Positions 26,417 through 35,143 of a stretch of 63,421 nucleotides of DNA are shown in pieces (position 1 is the first letter of the stretch; every line of letters starts with the position of its first letter). The position numbers were made by a program, and so were the translations under genes. The notes under the pieces were generated by a model. The model ran no database searches. It was not told the origin of the DNA and saw only the letters and a program-made list of their open reading frames with translations. The stretch spans positions 1 to 63,421 of the forward strand of contig NZ_JBOHGA010000006.1 of NCBI RefSeq assembly GCF_050699915.1, given 5' to 3'. The stretch comes from Actinophytocola sp050699915. GTDB taxonomy: Bacteria; Actinomycetota; Actinomycetes; Mycobacteriales; Pseudonocardiaceae.

Positions 26417-26652
26417 GACAGCCCGAAGCAGGTCAGGAGGAGCGTTGCGGTCCTCGTCCCGTGCAGCAGCGCCGACTTCGGGACCGCCGCCAGCGCACTG
26501 CCACGCCACCGCTCGCCCCACGGCGCGCGAATCCCGCGGCGCAGCCCCCGAGCCGCGAACTTCAGCTCCAGCGACGGAGCCGGCTCGGGCAGGAAGCGCG
26601 TCGACGCGGGGTCGTCCGCAGTGATTCGTCCGTATCCACGGATCCTGCCGTC
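26413..26652 (-). pseudogene. Relic of a gene 3' end on the minus strand
   Basis: An open minus-strand stretch from just below a TAG (26653-26655) to TAA at 26413-26415. The ~65 C-terminal codons have gene-like third-position GC (nearly all G or C) and read STRFLPEPAPSLELKFAARG onward to TLLLTCFGLS. No ATG, GTG or TTG precedes it. It overlaps the last bases of the acylase gene by a few nucleotides. Likely the remnant of a gene whose 5' part is lost. Family not recognised. Confidence 0.35.
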
Positions 26653-26660
26653 CTACTGAG

Positions 26661-26696
26661 CGCGGGTCCGCGAGGCCGACGCCCCGAGGACCCGCG
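26661..26696. terminator. Terminator hairpin between convergent acylase and repeat-protein genes
   Basis: A 9-bp perfect stem (CGCGGGTCC, 26661-26669, with GGACCCGCG, 26688-26696) and an 18-base loop lie just 3' of the repeat-protein stop and downstream of the acylase. Confidence 0.55.
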
Positions 26697-26702
26697 GCCG
26701 GC

Positions 26703-27089
26703 TCAGTAACACGTCACGGCGGGGTCGTACTCCTCCTCGACAGGCTCGGGCTCGACGGTTGCCTCGGCCACGGGTGCCTCGGCCTCGTCGCACGGGTACC
26801 ACTCGGGCTCGATCGGGATGTCCTCGGCCGGCTGCGGGTCGACCGGGTCGTCGATACGGATGATCGGGTCGTCTTCGAGTGTCTCCGGCTCGATCGGGAT
26901 GTCCTGGCCCGGCTGCGGGTCGACCGGGTCGTCGACGCGGATGATGGGGTCGTCTTCGAGGTTCTCGGGTTCGAGCGGGATGTGCTCGGTCGGCGGGGGG
27001 TCGTCGACGCGGATGACCGGTTCGTCGAGCCGGTCGAGGTGCTGCATCGTCTCCAGCAGCTCGGCCAGGTCGAAGTCCTGGTTCGTCAT
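26703..27089 (-). CDS. Acidic tandem-repeat protein of unknown function (128 aa)
   Basis: ATG 27089 with GAGGAG upstream. A helical N-terminus (DLAELLETMQHLDRLDEP) resembling a leader is followed by three repeats of a Pro/Asp/Glu-rich unit whose core is IRVDDPVDPQP then DIPIEPE. Units 2 and 3 have a period of 27 residues (81 bp); unit 1 is three residues shorter. The tail after residue 97 is acidic and carries Cys100 and Cys127, ending VTCY. There is no signal peptide or known domain. The layout (leader-like helix plus repeats) recalls multi-core peptide precursors, but no maturase gene is near, so this is speculative. A very strong hairpin separates it from the ABC transporter operon upstream. 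Confidence 0.7.
   Translation of the reverse strand: MTNQDFDLAELLETMQHLDRLDEPVIRVDDPPPTEHIPLEPENLEDDPIIRVDDPVDPQPGQDIPIEPETLEDDPIIRIDDPVDPQPAEDIPIEPEWYPCDEAEAPVAEATVEPEPVEEEYDPAVTCY
26802..27020 (-). repeat. In-frame tandem repeat inside the acidic protein gene
   Basis: Two ~81-bp units (26868-26948 and, partial, 26802-26867) are nearly identical at DNA level; a third, more diverged 72-bp unit precedes them (26949-27020). All keep frame, suggesting slippage or unequal crossing-over held by selection. Confidence 0.7.
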
Positions 27090-27111
27090 GGTGTGTCTCC
27101 TCGTGTCACGG

Positions 27112-27152
27112 GCTTGGAACGAGCCGGACCCGTCGTCCGGCTCGTTCCAAGC
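27112..27152. terminator. Very strong hairpin, likely terminator/attenuator
   Basis: A perfect 18-bp inverted repeat (GCTTGGAACGAGCCGGAC, 27112-27129, and its complement, 27135-27152) with a 5-base loop. It lies after the ABC permease stop (27215) and 23 bp before the start codon of the repeat-protein gene, both on the minus strand. It either ends the transporter transcript or gates expression of the repeat gene. Confidence 0.8.
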
Positions 27153-27214
27153 TAGGTTCGCGAGGCATGTTCGCCATCGGGGCGTTCCCCGTGCTGGCCC
27201 CGTCGGGCGACCGG

Positions 27215-28345
27215 TCAGTCGTCGCGGCGCCACGCGGTCGACAGCGCCACCTTGCTACCCGTCTTGAGCAGCGACCCCGAGTACAGCCGACTCGACAGGA
27301 GCACCACCAGGGCGACCGCGACGGCGAGCACGCCCAGCGAACCCAGCGCCTCCCATGCCGCTGCCTCCCCGGAGAACATCCGGACCGGCATCGCGACGGC
27401 CGCGGAGAACGGCACGTAGGACAGGACCGTCATGACCGCGGGCTTGTCGGACTGGAACATCACCAGGAAGTACGGCGCCATCACCAGCATCACCACGACG
27501 CCCATGCTCGAGCCGAGATCCTCCTGCCGGCTGACGAGCGATCCGGCGACCGCCCACATCGACGCGAGCAGCATGAACCCGAGGACCAGGAACGGCACGT
27601 ACCAGCCGAGTGCCGGTGCCACCACGGCGAGCAGCTCGCCGTGCCCGCCCATCCGCAACGCGACCGGCGCCGCCACGGCGAGCACCGCGACCTGTCCCAA
27701 CGTCAGAACGGTGTGGCCCAGGATCTTCCCGGCGAGCAGGGCGCGCACCGGAATCGTCGACACCAGGATCTCGACGATGCGGGTCTGCTTCTCGGTGACC
27801 GTGCTCTGCGCGATCGCCGCGCCACCCATGCCGAACATCAGGAACACCAACGCGAACACCATGATCACGACCTGACGCTGGTCCTCGCCGACGTCGGACG
27901 GATCCAGCAGGTCCACCGGTGGCGCCGTGCTCAACGCGGCGACGACGTCGGTGGGCGGGTCGGACAGCGCGACGACCCGGACACCGGACACCGACTCGCC
28001 GGTGGTGTCCGGCACGACGGCCGCGTCGACGTCCTCGTCTCGGACCAGTCGCTCGGCCGCCCCCACGTCGGCCGACCGCTGGATGTCGAGCTCCGCACCG
28101 TCGAGGATCCTCTCCGCCTCCGCGCCGACCGTCGCCACCTTCGGGTCGTCCCCACCGAACAGCGGCGGCAGCACCGAGAGCGCGAACAGCCCGACGATGA
28201 TCACCGCCAGGCCGATCCAGAATCCCTTCATCCGCAGGAAGGTCCGCACCTCCCGCTCGGCCACGAGCCGGGTGGCCGCCCAGAACTGGGTGCCCGACGC
28301 CGTTTCGGCACTCACGCGCGGCTCGGGTGCTGTCGTGACGGTCAT
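27215..28345 (-). CDS. ABC-2 type transporter permease (NatB-like)
   Basis: 376 residues; its ATG shares one base with the ATPase stop. One N-terminal helix (WIGLAVIIVGLFALSVL) is followed by a ~120-residue external domain and five more helices (from VVIMVFALVFLMFGMGG), with the ABC-2 signature TVTEKQTRIVEILVSTIP. This is the NatB/YhaP type of exporter permease, which pairs with a single ATPase to export sodium, peptides or antibiotics. The substrate cannot be read. A response regulator and histidine kinase lie just upstream. Confidence 0.9.
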   Translation of the reverse strand: MTVTTAPEPRVSAETASGTQFWAATRLVAEREVRTFLRMKGFWIGLAVIIVGLFALSVLPPLFGGDDPKVATVGAEAERILDGAELDIQRSADVGAAERLVRDEDVDAAVVPDTTGESVSGVRVVALSDPPTDVVAALSTAPPVDLLDPSDVGEDQRQVVIMVFALVFLMFGMGGAAIAQSTVTEKQTRIVEILVSTIPVRALLAGKILGHTVLTLGQVAVLAVAAPVALRMGGHGELLAVVAPALGWYVPFLVLGFMLLASMWAVAGSLVSRQEDLGSSMGVVVMLVMAPYFLVMFQSDKPAVMTVLSYVPFSAAVAMPVRMFSGEAAAWEALGSLGVLAVAVALVVLLSSRLYSGSLLKTGSKVALSTAWRRDD

Positions 28346-29226
28346 CAGATGACCTCCTTGAAGATCGTGTCGAGAGACGGCACCACGGGCGCGAAGCTGC
28401 GCACGTCACCGCGCCGCAGCGCCTCGCGCAGCACCTCCTGGTCCTGCTGACGCGCATCGATGTCGAAGACGGCGCGCGGACCGTCGATGTCCACGACGCG
28501 GATGCCGGGATGGTCGCGCAGCCAGCCGGCGTCGGAGTCGACCACGAGCTCGAAGCGCGGCGCGCCGTGCCTGGCGCGCAGCTCGTCGCGCCCGCCACTC
28601 GCGGCGATCCGTCCGCCGGAGATGATCACCAGGTCGTCGCAGAGCCGTTCCACCACCGCGAGCTGGTGGCTGGAGAACAGCACCGGCACACCGGTCGCGG
28701 CCCGCTCGCGCAGCACCCCGAGCACGGTGTCCACCGCGATCGGGTCCAGCCCGGAGAACGGCTCGTCGAGGATGAGCAGCTCGGGGTCGTGCACCAGCGC
28801 GGCGGCCACCTGCGCGCGCTGCTGGTTGCCGAGCGAGAGCGTCTCGAGCTTGTCGTTCGCCCGGTCGGCCAGCTCGAGCTGCTCGAGCAGCCGGGACGTC
28901 TGCGTCCTGGCTCGCTCTCGGGTGAGCCCATGCAGCTCGCCGAGCCAGGCGATCTGCTCGGCCACCTTCATCTTCGGATACAGGCCACGCTCCTCGGGCA
29001 TGTAGCCGAACCGCTGGCGCACGGGCTGGGTCACCGCCCCGTCCCGCCAGGTCACGGTGCCGCCGTGGGCGGCGAGCACGCCCAGGATGATCCGCATCGT
29101 CGTCGTCTTGCCGGAGCCGTTCGCTCCGAGGAAGCCCGTCATCCGGCCGGGCCGGACGTCGAACGACACCTCGTCGAGCACCCGGTTGGCGCCGAAGCTT
29201 CGGCTGATTCCCCGCACTGTCAACAT
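28345..29226 (-). CDS. ABC transporter ATP-binding protein (NatA-like)
   Basis: 293 residues. Walker A GANGSGKTTTMR, signature LSLGNQQRAQVAAAL, Walker B LLILDEPFSGLDPI and a SSHQLAVVERLCDD switch are complete. The C-terminal ~70 residues form the small extra domain common in the NatA/DrrA branch. It drives the adjacent permease. The start at 29226 is 88 bp after the response-regulator stop, so the pair may have its own promoter or read through from the two-component operon. Confidence 0.9.
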   Translation of the reverse strand: MLTVRGISRSFGANRVLDEVSFDVRPGRMTGFLGANGSGKTTTMRIILGVLAAHGGTVTWRDGAVTQPVRQRFGYMPEERGLYPKMKVAEQIAWLGELHGLTRERARTQTSRLLEQLELADRANDKLETLSLGNQQRAQVAAALVHDPELLILDEPFSGLDPIAVDTVLGVLRERAATGVPVLFSSHQLAVVERLCDDLVIISGGRIAASGGRDELRARHGAPRFELVVDSDAGWLRDHPGIRVVDIDGPRAVFDIDARQQDQEVLREALRRGDVRSFAPVVPSLDTIFKEVI

Positions 29227-29283
29227 GGGACAACGCTATGGCGCGACCGGCCCGCCGCGCGTCCGGCGCACGACCGACCGCGA

Positions 29284-29305
29284 GGGTCCCCCGCGCGGAG
29301 GACCC
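29284..29305. terminator. Weak hairpin after the response-regulator gene
   Basis: GGGTCC (29284-29289) and GGACCC (29300-29305) form a 6-bp stem with a 10-base loop, ten bases past the response-regulator stop. Probably only a partial terminator. Confidence 0.35.
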
Positions 29306-29314
29306 GCCGTCCGG

Positions 29315-29994
<680 letters not shown>

Positions 29995-29998
<4 letters not shown>

Positions 29999-31350
29999 GA
30001 CGGCGACATCTCCACGTCGTCCGGAGTATCCGAAGTGGACGGTTCGGACCGTGTCGGCAGCACCGCGCGGACGCGGAAGCCGCCGTCGCGGCGCGGCCCG
30101 GCCTCCAGCTCGCCGCCGTGCACCGCGACCCGTTCGCGCATCCCGAGAAGCCCGAACCCGCGATCCGGCGGACCGCCGGGCCGGCGCACTCCGGCGCGGC
30201 CGTCGTCGGCGATCTCGATCTCCAGGGTGTCGGCGAGGTACCGGACCCGGACGTCGGCCTTGCGCGCGCCGGCGTGCCGGACGACGTTGGTCAGCGCCTC
30301 CTGGGCCACCCGGTAGGCGGACAGGGCCATCCCGTCCGGCACCGGTCGCGCGTCCCCGTACGTCCCGAGCTCGACCTCCAGCCCGGCCGCTCGCGCGGTG
30401 GCGACCAGCTCGGAGAGCTCACCGAGCCCCGGCGAGGACGGGTACTGGCCGGCCGGCGCGTCGGCCGGGGCGGTGTCGCCGTCCGGCTCCGCGCGCAGGA
30501 CACCGAGCAGACCACGCAGCTCGCCGATGGCGACCCGCGCCGTGTGCTCGACCGAGCGCAACGCCTCGCGAGCGGCGTCGGCGTCCTTGTCCAGGACCCG
30601 CCGGGCGGCGCCCGCCTGCACGCCCATCACCGAGACATGGTGGGCGACGACGTCGTGCAGGTCGCGGGCGATGCGAACCCGCTCGGCGACGACCGCGCCG
30701 CGGGTGTTCTGCTCCTGCGAGCGTCGCAGTTCCTCGGCCTGGCGCGCCAGTTCGGCCTGCCGGCGCACGGAAAGCCAGGCGGCGTTGCCGAAGACGTACG
30801 CGGACAGGAAGAACAGCACGTTGAACCCGATCTCGTAGATCACCGCCGCCACGAACGGGTCCAGCGGTCCGGCGGCGTCGTCGAAGCCGTCATGCGGCTC
30901 GAACAGCGCTCGCACCAGGCTGAACCCGAGCCAGGCGAACATCGCGGCGATCACGCCGATCCGGGCCCACCGGGCGAGTGTGCGGTTACGCTCCCACGCG
31001 CCGACCGTGTAGATCGCGAGGAACAACGCGATGGACGGCACCAGGTTGTCGCCGACCTGCCGCACCTGCCCGAAGATGAACAGCACGCCCACCGCGAACA
31101 GCACGGCGAGCGGGAACCGGGTGCGCACGACCAGCGGCGCGGTCATCGCCGCGGTCCAGGCGAACTGCTCGGTGAGCGACGGCGCCGAACCGAAGGCGAA
31201 CGCGCCCATGCTGTTGACGAGGACGGTCACCAGTACCGAGCCGCCGAGAACCGCGAGCCCCGTCCAGACGTCCTGGCGCCGCTGAGCCGCGGTCGGCCGT
31301 GGCCGACGCCACCGGCTCCAGCCGGACTCCTCCTCGAGGGTTGCGCCCAT
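29995..31350 (-). CDS. Sensor histidine kinase (HisKA_3, DesK-like)
   Basis: About 451 residues from ATG 31350 (a TTG at 31359 is an alternative). Five to six transmembrane helices occupy residues ~30-200, with no large extracellular loop, typical of intramembrane-sensing kinases. The phosphoacceptor His is in ARDLHDVVAHHVSVM, and the ATPase domain has IADDGRAG and GFGLLGMRERV. It would phosphorylate the NarL-type regulator encoded next to it. The ligand is unknown; membrane or antibiotic stress would fit the linked ABC-2 exporter. Confidence 0.92.
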
Positions 31351-31436
31351 GGGCGTCAAGGTAGCTCACCCGCCGGACGACACGGCGACACCAGGTGGTC
31401 CACACAGGATCGCGCACTCGGTCCGCGGTGCGCTGC

Positions 31437-31634
31437 TCACACCTGCTTGCGCCGTCCGCGTGCTGCCACGGTGATCATGGTCAGGCCGGCCACCGCGAGG
31501 ACCAGTCCGATCGCCAGCCACGTCGTCGAGCTCGTCATGAAGCTGCCGCCGATCACCCCGATTCCCTGCAGGAACCAGAAACCGCCGAGCACCACGCAAG
31601 CCACTCCGACCGCCATCAGCGTCCAACCCTTCAT
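31437..31634 (-). CDS. Small two-helix membrane protein (65 aa)
   Basis: From ATG 31634, 65 residues: two hydrophobic helices (LMAVGVACVVLGGFWFLQGI and WLAIGLVLAVAGLTMITVAA) joined by a short loop, ending RGRRKQV. It lies ~90 bp upstream of the histidine kinase on the same strand and could be part of its transcript. Looks like the generic small actinomycete membrane proteins near two-component systems. No function known. Confidence 0.7.
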   Translation of the reverse strand: MKGWTLMAVGVACVVLGGFWFLQGIGVIGGSFMTSSTTWLAIGLVLAVAGLTMITVAARGRRKQV

Positions 31635-31690
31635 CCGCCCAGTCTTGCGTCTTCGGCTCGCGCACGCCAGAGACTTGGACGGCTCAGTGC

Positions 31691-32185
31691 CTAGCGGTTG
31701 TCGCGCTCGGCGACTGTCGCCAGCCGGTCGAGCGAGGCCTGGAGCTTCTCCGGCGTGGTCGCCCGCGCGCGCTCGTACCGGCGCTCGTCGGTCAGGTCCG
31801 TCCAGTCGTAGGTGTGGGTCACCCGCGTCGACGACGCGTCGACCGGTTCCAGCTCCCAGCGCCACAGGTGGCCCGGCGGCTGCCGCCCCGGCTCCGCGGG
31901 CCGCCACGCGATGCGAAGCCCTTCCTCGAACTCGACCACGTGGTTCTCGCGGACGGCGGCGTTACGGGTGAGCGTCATGGTGAACACGTCGCCGACAGCC
32001 CGGACGCGCTGCCCGGCCGGTGCTTCCGCCAGGTTGTCGTTGCCGTCCCAGCGCGGCTGGTTCGCGGGGTCGGCGATGAGCTCGAAGATTCGCGCGGCCC
32101 CGGCCGCGATCTCGCGACTGACGCGGACGACGCGCGTGTCGGCAGGCAGGTCTTCGTGGCTGGTCACCGAGACATCGAAACACAT
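31691..32185 (-). CDS. SRPBCC-family (polyketide-cyclase/START-like) protein
   Basis: 164 residues, the usual size for one SRPBCC helix-grip fold. The opening VVRVSREIAAGAARIFELIADPANQPRWDG is the standard signature (split here: SREIAAGAARIFELI, then ADPANQPRWDG). The end LQASLDRLATVAE is the long C-terminal helix lining the pocket. Such proteins bind hydrophobic ligands; function is unassigned. It is divergent from the small secreted-protein gene. Start ATG 32185. Confidence 0.85.
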   Translation of the reverse strand: MCFDVSVTSHEDLPADTRVVRVSREIAAGAARIFELIADPANQPRWDGNDNLAEAPAGQRVRAVGDVFTMTLTRNAAVRENHVVEFEEGLRIAWRPAEPGRQPPGHLWRWELEPVDASSTRVTHTYDWTDLTDERRYERARATTPEKLQASLDRLATVAERDNR

Positions 32186-32326
32186 GGCGGACGCTCCCCC
32201 GCTGCTGCCAGGTGAAGAGGTACGTCACGGCCATCCACGGGAACGATGGGTGGCGGCGACAAGTGGTGGCGGACGCTCTCCTTTCTCTGTTAATGTCTTG
32301 CCGAACGTGTCGACCCTGGGGGGAAC

Positions 32327-32812
32327 ATGCGAATTCTTGGCGCCCTGTGCGGCGTGGCCGCCGCATTCATGTTGTCGGTCACTCTCGCCTCGCCGGCCGT
32401 CGCCGCCAGCGACTCGAAAATTCCGACGACTCCTGCCTCCGTGCGCGCCGGGGAATGTGGCTCGTCCTACGAACTGGTGGGGATCCACCCGGTCGGCAAC
32501 CAGATCACCGACGAGATCGAGCTGCACATGGAGATCTACTGGTCCTCGTCGGCCAAGCGAAACTGCCTTGTCTCGCGCCATCACGGGGACGCCTACGGCC
32601 AAGCGAGGGACACCCTCGCGAAGATCCGTCCGTCCGGATCGGCGTGGCCCGCTTGCCCGAGTAGCGTCGGCTGCGACCGGGGCAACTATTCCTACTACGC
32701 GGGACCCGTCTATACGCCCGCCGGCGTCGACATGAGCAACCGGTGCATTGATTTCGGGGGCACCGCCGGTATTCAGGTCGACAAGATTCTGTACAACCAG
32801 CACTGCGGCTGA
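32327..32812 (+). CDS. Small secreted cysteine-containing protein (spore-associated-protein-like)
   Basis: 161 residues from ATG 32327 with a G-rich ribosome site. A signal peptide ends at AVAAS (~residue 27). The mature part has six cysteines and a pattern (GECGSSYELVGIHPVG ... KRNCLVSR ... NRCIDFGG) that resembles Streptomyces spore-associated protein (SapA) type secreted proteins. That resemblance is from memory of the pattern and moderately sure. Disulfides would stabilise it outside the cell. The glycosyltransferase that follows 12 bp later may share its transcript. Confidence 0.7.
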   Translation: MRILGALCGVAAAFMLSVTLASPAVAASDSKIPTTPASVRAGECGSSYELVGIHPVGNQITDEIELHMEIYWSSSAKRNCLVSRHHGDAYGQARDTLAKIRPSGSAWPACPSSVGCDRGNYSYYAGPVYTPAGVDMSNRCIDFGGTAGIQVDKILYNQHCG

Positions 32813-32824
32813 ACCCGTGACGAA

Positions 32825-34000
32825 ATGACCCGACCGGTCGCCAAGAAACACGGCGTCACGTCTGCCGCGGCACGCGTCACGATCGTCTCCCGGTTGTTCC
32901 GCCCGGAAACGGGCGCCGCGGCGTACCAGCTCGGTGCGCTGGCCGATGAGTTGGTCGCCCGGGGGCACCAGGTCAAGGTGCTGACCACTGTTCCACCCGG
33001 GAACGCCCGGATCGACGACGCGGGCCTGGATGTGCGCCGTTGGCCGGTGTTGCGCGACAAGGGCGGCAACGTGCGCGGGTACGTGCAGTACCTGAGCTAC
33101 GACATCCCGCTGTTCTTCCGCCTCCTGTTCACCCGCGGCGACGTCGTGGTCGTGCAACCGCCCACGACGACCGGCGTCGCGAGCCGGGTGGCGTGCGCGC
33201 TGCGCCGCATTCCCTACGTCCACTTCTCCGACGACGTCGTGTCGACCGCGGCCGAGGGCATCGGAGTCAACCGGAACGTCGTGCGAGTGCTCAAGGTGCT
33301 CGAGCGCTGGGTCGTCAACGGCTCGCGCTCGGTCCTCGCGATCTCCGACGGCGTCCGCGACGACCTGGTGCGGCTCGGCGTGCGCGGCGAGCTGGTGCGG
33401 GTCGTGGGCGTGGGCGTCGACACCGACCGGTTCGCCTACGCCGAGCAGGAACCCGCCAAGACGCTGGTCTACGGCGGCACGATGTCGGAGATCCACGGCG
33501 CGGGCGTGTTCGTCCGCGGCTTCGCCAAGATCGCGTCGAAACACCCCGACGCGCGGCTGCTGATGATCGGCCAGGGCACCGACGTGCCCACGCTGAAGAA
33601 GCTCGCCGAGCGCCTCGCCCCCGGCCGCGTGGAGTTCCGCACACCGCGCCCCGCCGAGGAGCTCCGGCGAGAGTTCTCCTCCGCCGCGGCATCGCTCGCC
33701 TCGATCAACCCCAACGCCGGATACGACTTCGCGTACGCCACCAAGGCCCTCGCCGGTCTGTGCGCAGGCGCCCCCGTGATCTACGCCGGAGTCGGCCCAC
33801 TCGCCCCGACCGTCATCGAACAGGACCTGGGCTGGGCGGTCCCGTGGGACGACGACGCCGTAGCCACCGCGATGGACGAGGCCCTCAGCGAACACCCCGA
33901 CCCGGCCCGGCGCCAGACCCTGTCGAAGTGGGTGCTGGAGAACCACAGTCTGCGATCAGTCGCGACGAAGGCCGCCGACGTCATCGACCAAGCCCGCTGA
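32825..34000 (+). CDS. GT4-type glycosyltransferase
   Basis: 391 residues from ATG 32825. N-terminal GT-B pattern VTIVSRLFRPETGAAAYQLG (donor/acceptor loop of WcaI/GT4 proteins) and a C-terminal nucleotide-sugar site LVYGGTMSEIHGAGVFV with INPNAGYDFAYATKALAGLCAG, where the conserved E/K-x7-E motif is degenerate. It transfers a sugar in cell-surface glycan or natural-product glycosylation. No other glycan genes are adjacent; the acceptor is unknown. Confidence 0.85.
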   Translation: MTRPVAKKHGVTSAAARVTIVSRLFRPETGAAAYQLGALADELVARGHQVKVLTTVPPGNARIDDAGLDVRRWPVLRDKGGNVRGYVQYLSYDIPLFFRLLFTRGDVVVVQPPTTTGVASRVACALRRIPYVHFSDDVVSTAAEGIGVNRNVVRVLKVLERWVVNGSRSVLAISDGVRDDLVRLGVRGELVRVVGVGVDTDRFAYAEQEPAKTLVYGGTMSEIHGAGVFVRGFAKIASKHPDARLLMIGQGTDVPTLKKLAERLAPGRVEFRTPRPAEELRREFSSAAASLASINPNAGYDFAYATKALAGLCAGAPVIYAGVGPLAPTVIEQDLGWAVPWDDDAVATAMDEALSEHPDPARRQTLSKWVLENHSLRSVATKAADVIDQAR

Positions 34001-34017
34001 CGAACTACTGACCAAGA

Positions 34018-34298
34018 TCACACGCAGGTCGCGCGGCTGCTCGACAGCACACGGGTCACCCGACCCGAGAACCGCGGTCGGGGAGACGAAGCCGAGGTGT
34101 CGGGAGTCCTGGCTGTGCGGGTTGTCCCCGGCGACCACCAGGCAGCCGGGCGGTACCACGGTCAGGGTGGGCAGTCCGAGCCCGGGTCTCCGCGGACCGC
34201 GCGCCCGGCGCGGAGGGCCACGACCCGGGCACCGTCGAGCAACGTCGGTGACATGCTGTTCCCCCGCACCCCGCGACGAGCGCCCACCGTCCTGTCAT
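34018..34298 (-). pseudogene. Decayed S26-family signal peptidase (SodX-like)
   Basis: An ATG at 34298 overlaps the stop of the decayed ABC gene by ATGA, a translational-coupling signature. After MTGRWALVA the frame is lost and resumes as VRGNSMSPTLLDGARVVALR, the catalytic-Ser region of S26 peptidases. A second jump leads into VVPPGCLVVAGDNPHSQDSR then HLGFVSPTAVLG, the C-terminal S26 signature (GDN..S.DSR..G.V). A third single-base shift gives RVTRVL and a stop near 34018. The middle, including the catalytic Lys region, is missing. It is a clear relic of a processing peptidase. Confidence 0.75.
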
Positions 34299-34479
34299 GG
34301 TCGCTCCTCGGCGAGATATCCACTGGCTTGCAAGGTGAACAGCCGCGCGTAGTAGCCGCCGCGGCCGAGTGCCGCGAGGTCGGCGTCCACGTCCGCCAAC
34401 CGCGCCGCCGTCCTGCCTGTCCGTCCCACCGGATCTCCCCGCGTTCCGGTTCGTACAACCGGCACGACAACTTGACGTC
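34295..34479 (-). pseudogene. Fragment of an ABC exporter ATPase/permease gene
   Basis: Reading down from 34479: DVKLSCRLYEPERGEIRWDG, the strand after Walker A in exporter ATPases (typically LVKLLCRLYEP..G.I..DG), then an in-frame loss of the central ATPase core. In a shifted frame follow LADVDADLAALGRGGYYARL and FTLQASGYLAEERP, the usual C-terminal end of ABC exporters. Walker A, signature and Walker B are absent. The stop TGA overlaps the start of the S26 relic, so the two once formed an export-and-cleave operon. Confidence 0.7.
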
Positions 34480-34537
34480 GGCTTGTCCAGTTAGGACAGT
34501 TCGCGAGTCGTCGGCGCACCGCGTAGCCTGGCTCGCC

Positions 34538-35113
34538 ATGGGCCTGCGCTTCTGCACGGACACGGCTGCCGCGAGCTGGCTCCTCCGCTCCGACACCCCG
34601 CCGATGCAGCTGATCTCCTTCGGCCCGACGGGCTACGAGGCCTTCGCCCGGCTGCGCTTCATCTCCGATCCCACCAGCGCCGGCCAGGCCGAAGCTGACG
34701 TCGACCTCCCGGACGGCCACCCGTCCGACATGACCCGGGCGCGCCAGGCGCTCCACCGCCTCGCGTCGTTCACCGCGACCCCGGCGGACTGCTACTTCGG
34801 CGTCTGGGACGGCTACTCCGACCTGGAGCTCCCTCCCGGCCCGCGGTTCGACCTCCCGCACCGCACGTACGCGCTACTCCGTGGCCCACTCACCGCCATG
34901 GACACGTGGGAGCAGACCCTCGGCGTCCGCTCCCCCACCCCACCTCCCGCTCTCGTCTGGCCCGCCGACCACGCGTGGTTCTTCGCCAGCGACGTCGACC
35001 CGCACTGGGCCGGCATCGGCGCCACGCGCGGCGTCATCGAGGCCCTCGTCGACGATCCCGACCTCGATGTCGTCCCGGCCCGACCCGCCGAGCCGCAACC
35101 CACCTACTACTGA
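34538..35113 (+). CDS. Hypothetical protein (191 aa)
   Basis: From ATG 34538, 191 residues, no signal peptide and no transmembrane helix. The sequence is rich in aromatic residues: DCYFGVWDGYSDLELPPG, DHAWFFASDVDPHWAGIG. These look like an actinomycete-restricted hypothetical family with a compact alpha/beta fold. Function not recognised. A strong terminator follows immediately. Confidence 0.75.
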   Translation: MGLRFCTDTAAASWLLRSDTPPMQLISFGPTGYEAFARLRFISDPTSAGQAEADVDLPDGHPSDMTRARQALHRLASFTATPADCYFGVWDGYSDLELPPGPRFDLPHRTYALLRGPLTAMDTWEQTLGVRSPTPPPALVWPADHAWFFASDVDPHWAGIGATRGVIEALVDDPDLDVVPARPAEPQPTYY

Positions 35114-35114
35114 C

Positions 35115-35139
35115 CGCCGGCCGCACGGTGCGGCCGGCG
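35115..35139. terminator. Bidirectional terminator hairpin
   Basis: Perfect 11-bp GC-rich stem (CGCCGGCCGCA, 35115-35125, and TGCGGCCGGCG, 35129-35139) with a 3-base loop, flanked by further pairing CTGAC/GTCAG. It lies between convergent genes ending at 35113 and 35144. Confidence 0.8.
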
Positions 35140-35143
35140 TCGG

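Noticed and set aside
26703..27089. Classical lanthipeptide, lasso or graspetide precursor
   Set aside because: No cyclase, ATP-grasp, LanM or radical-SAM gene within the neighbouring 10 kb, and the core lacks the usual Ser/Thr/Cys pattern.
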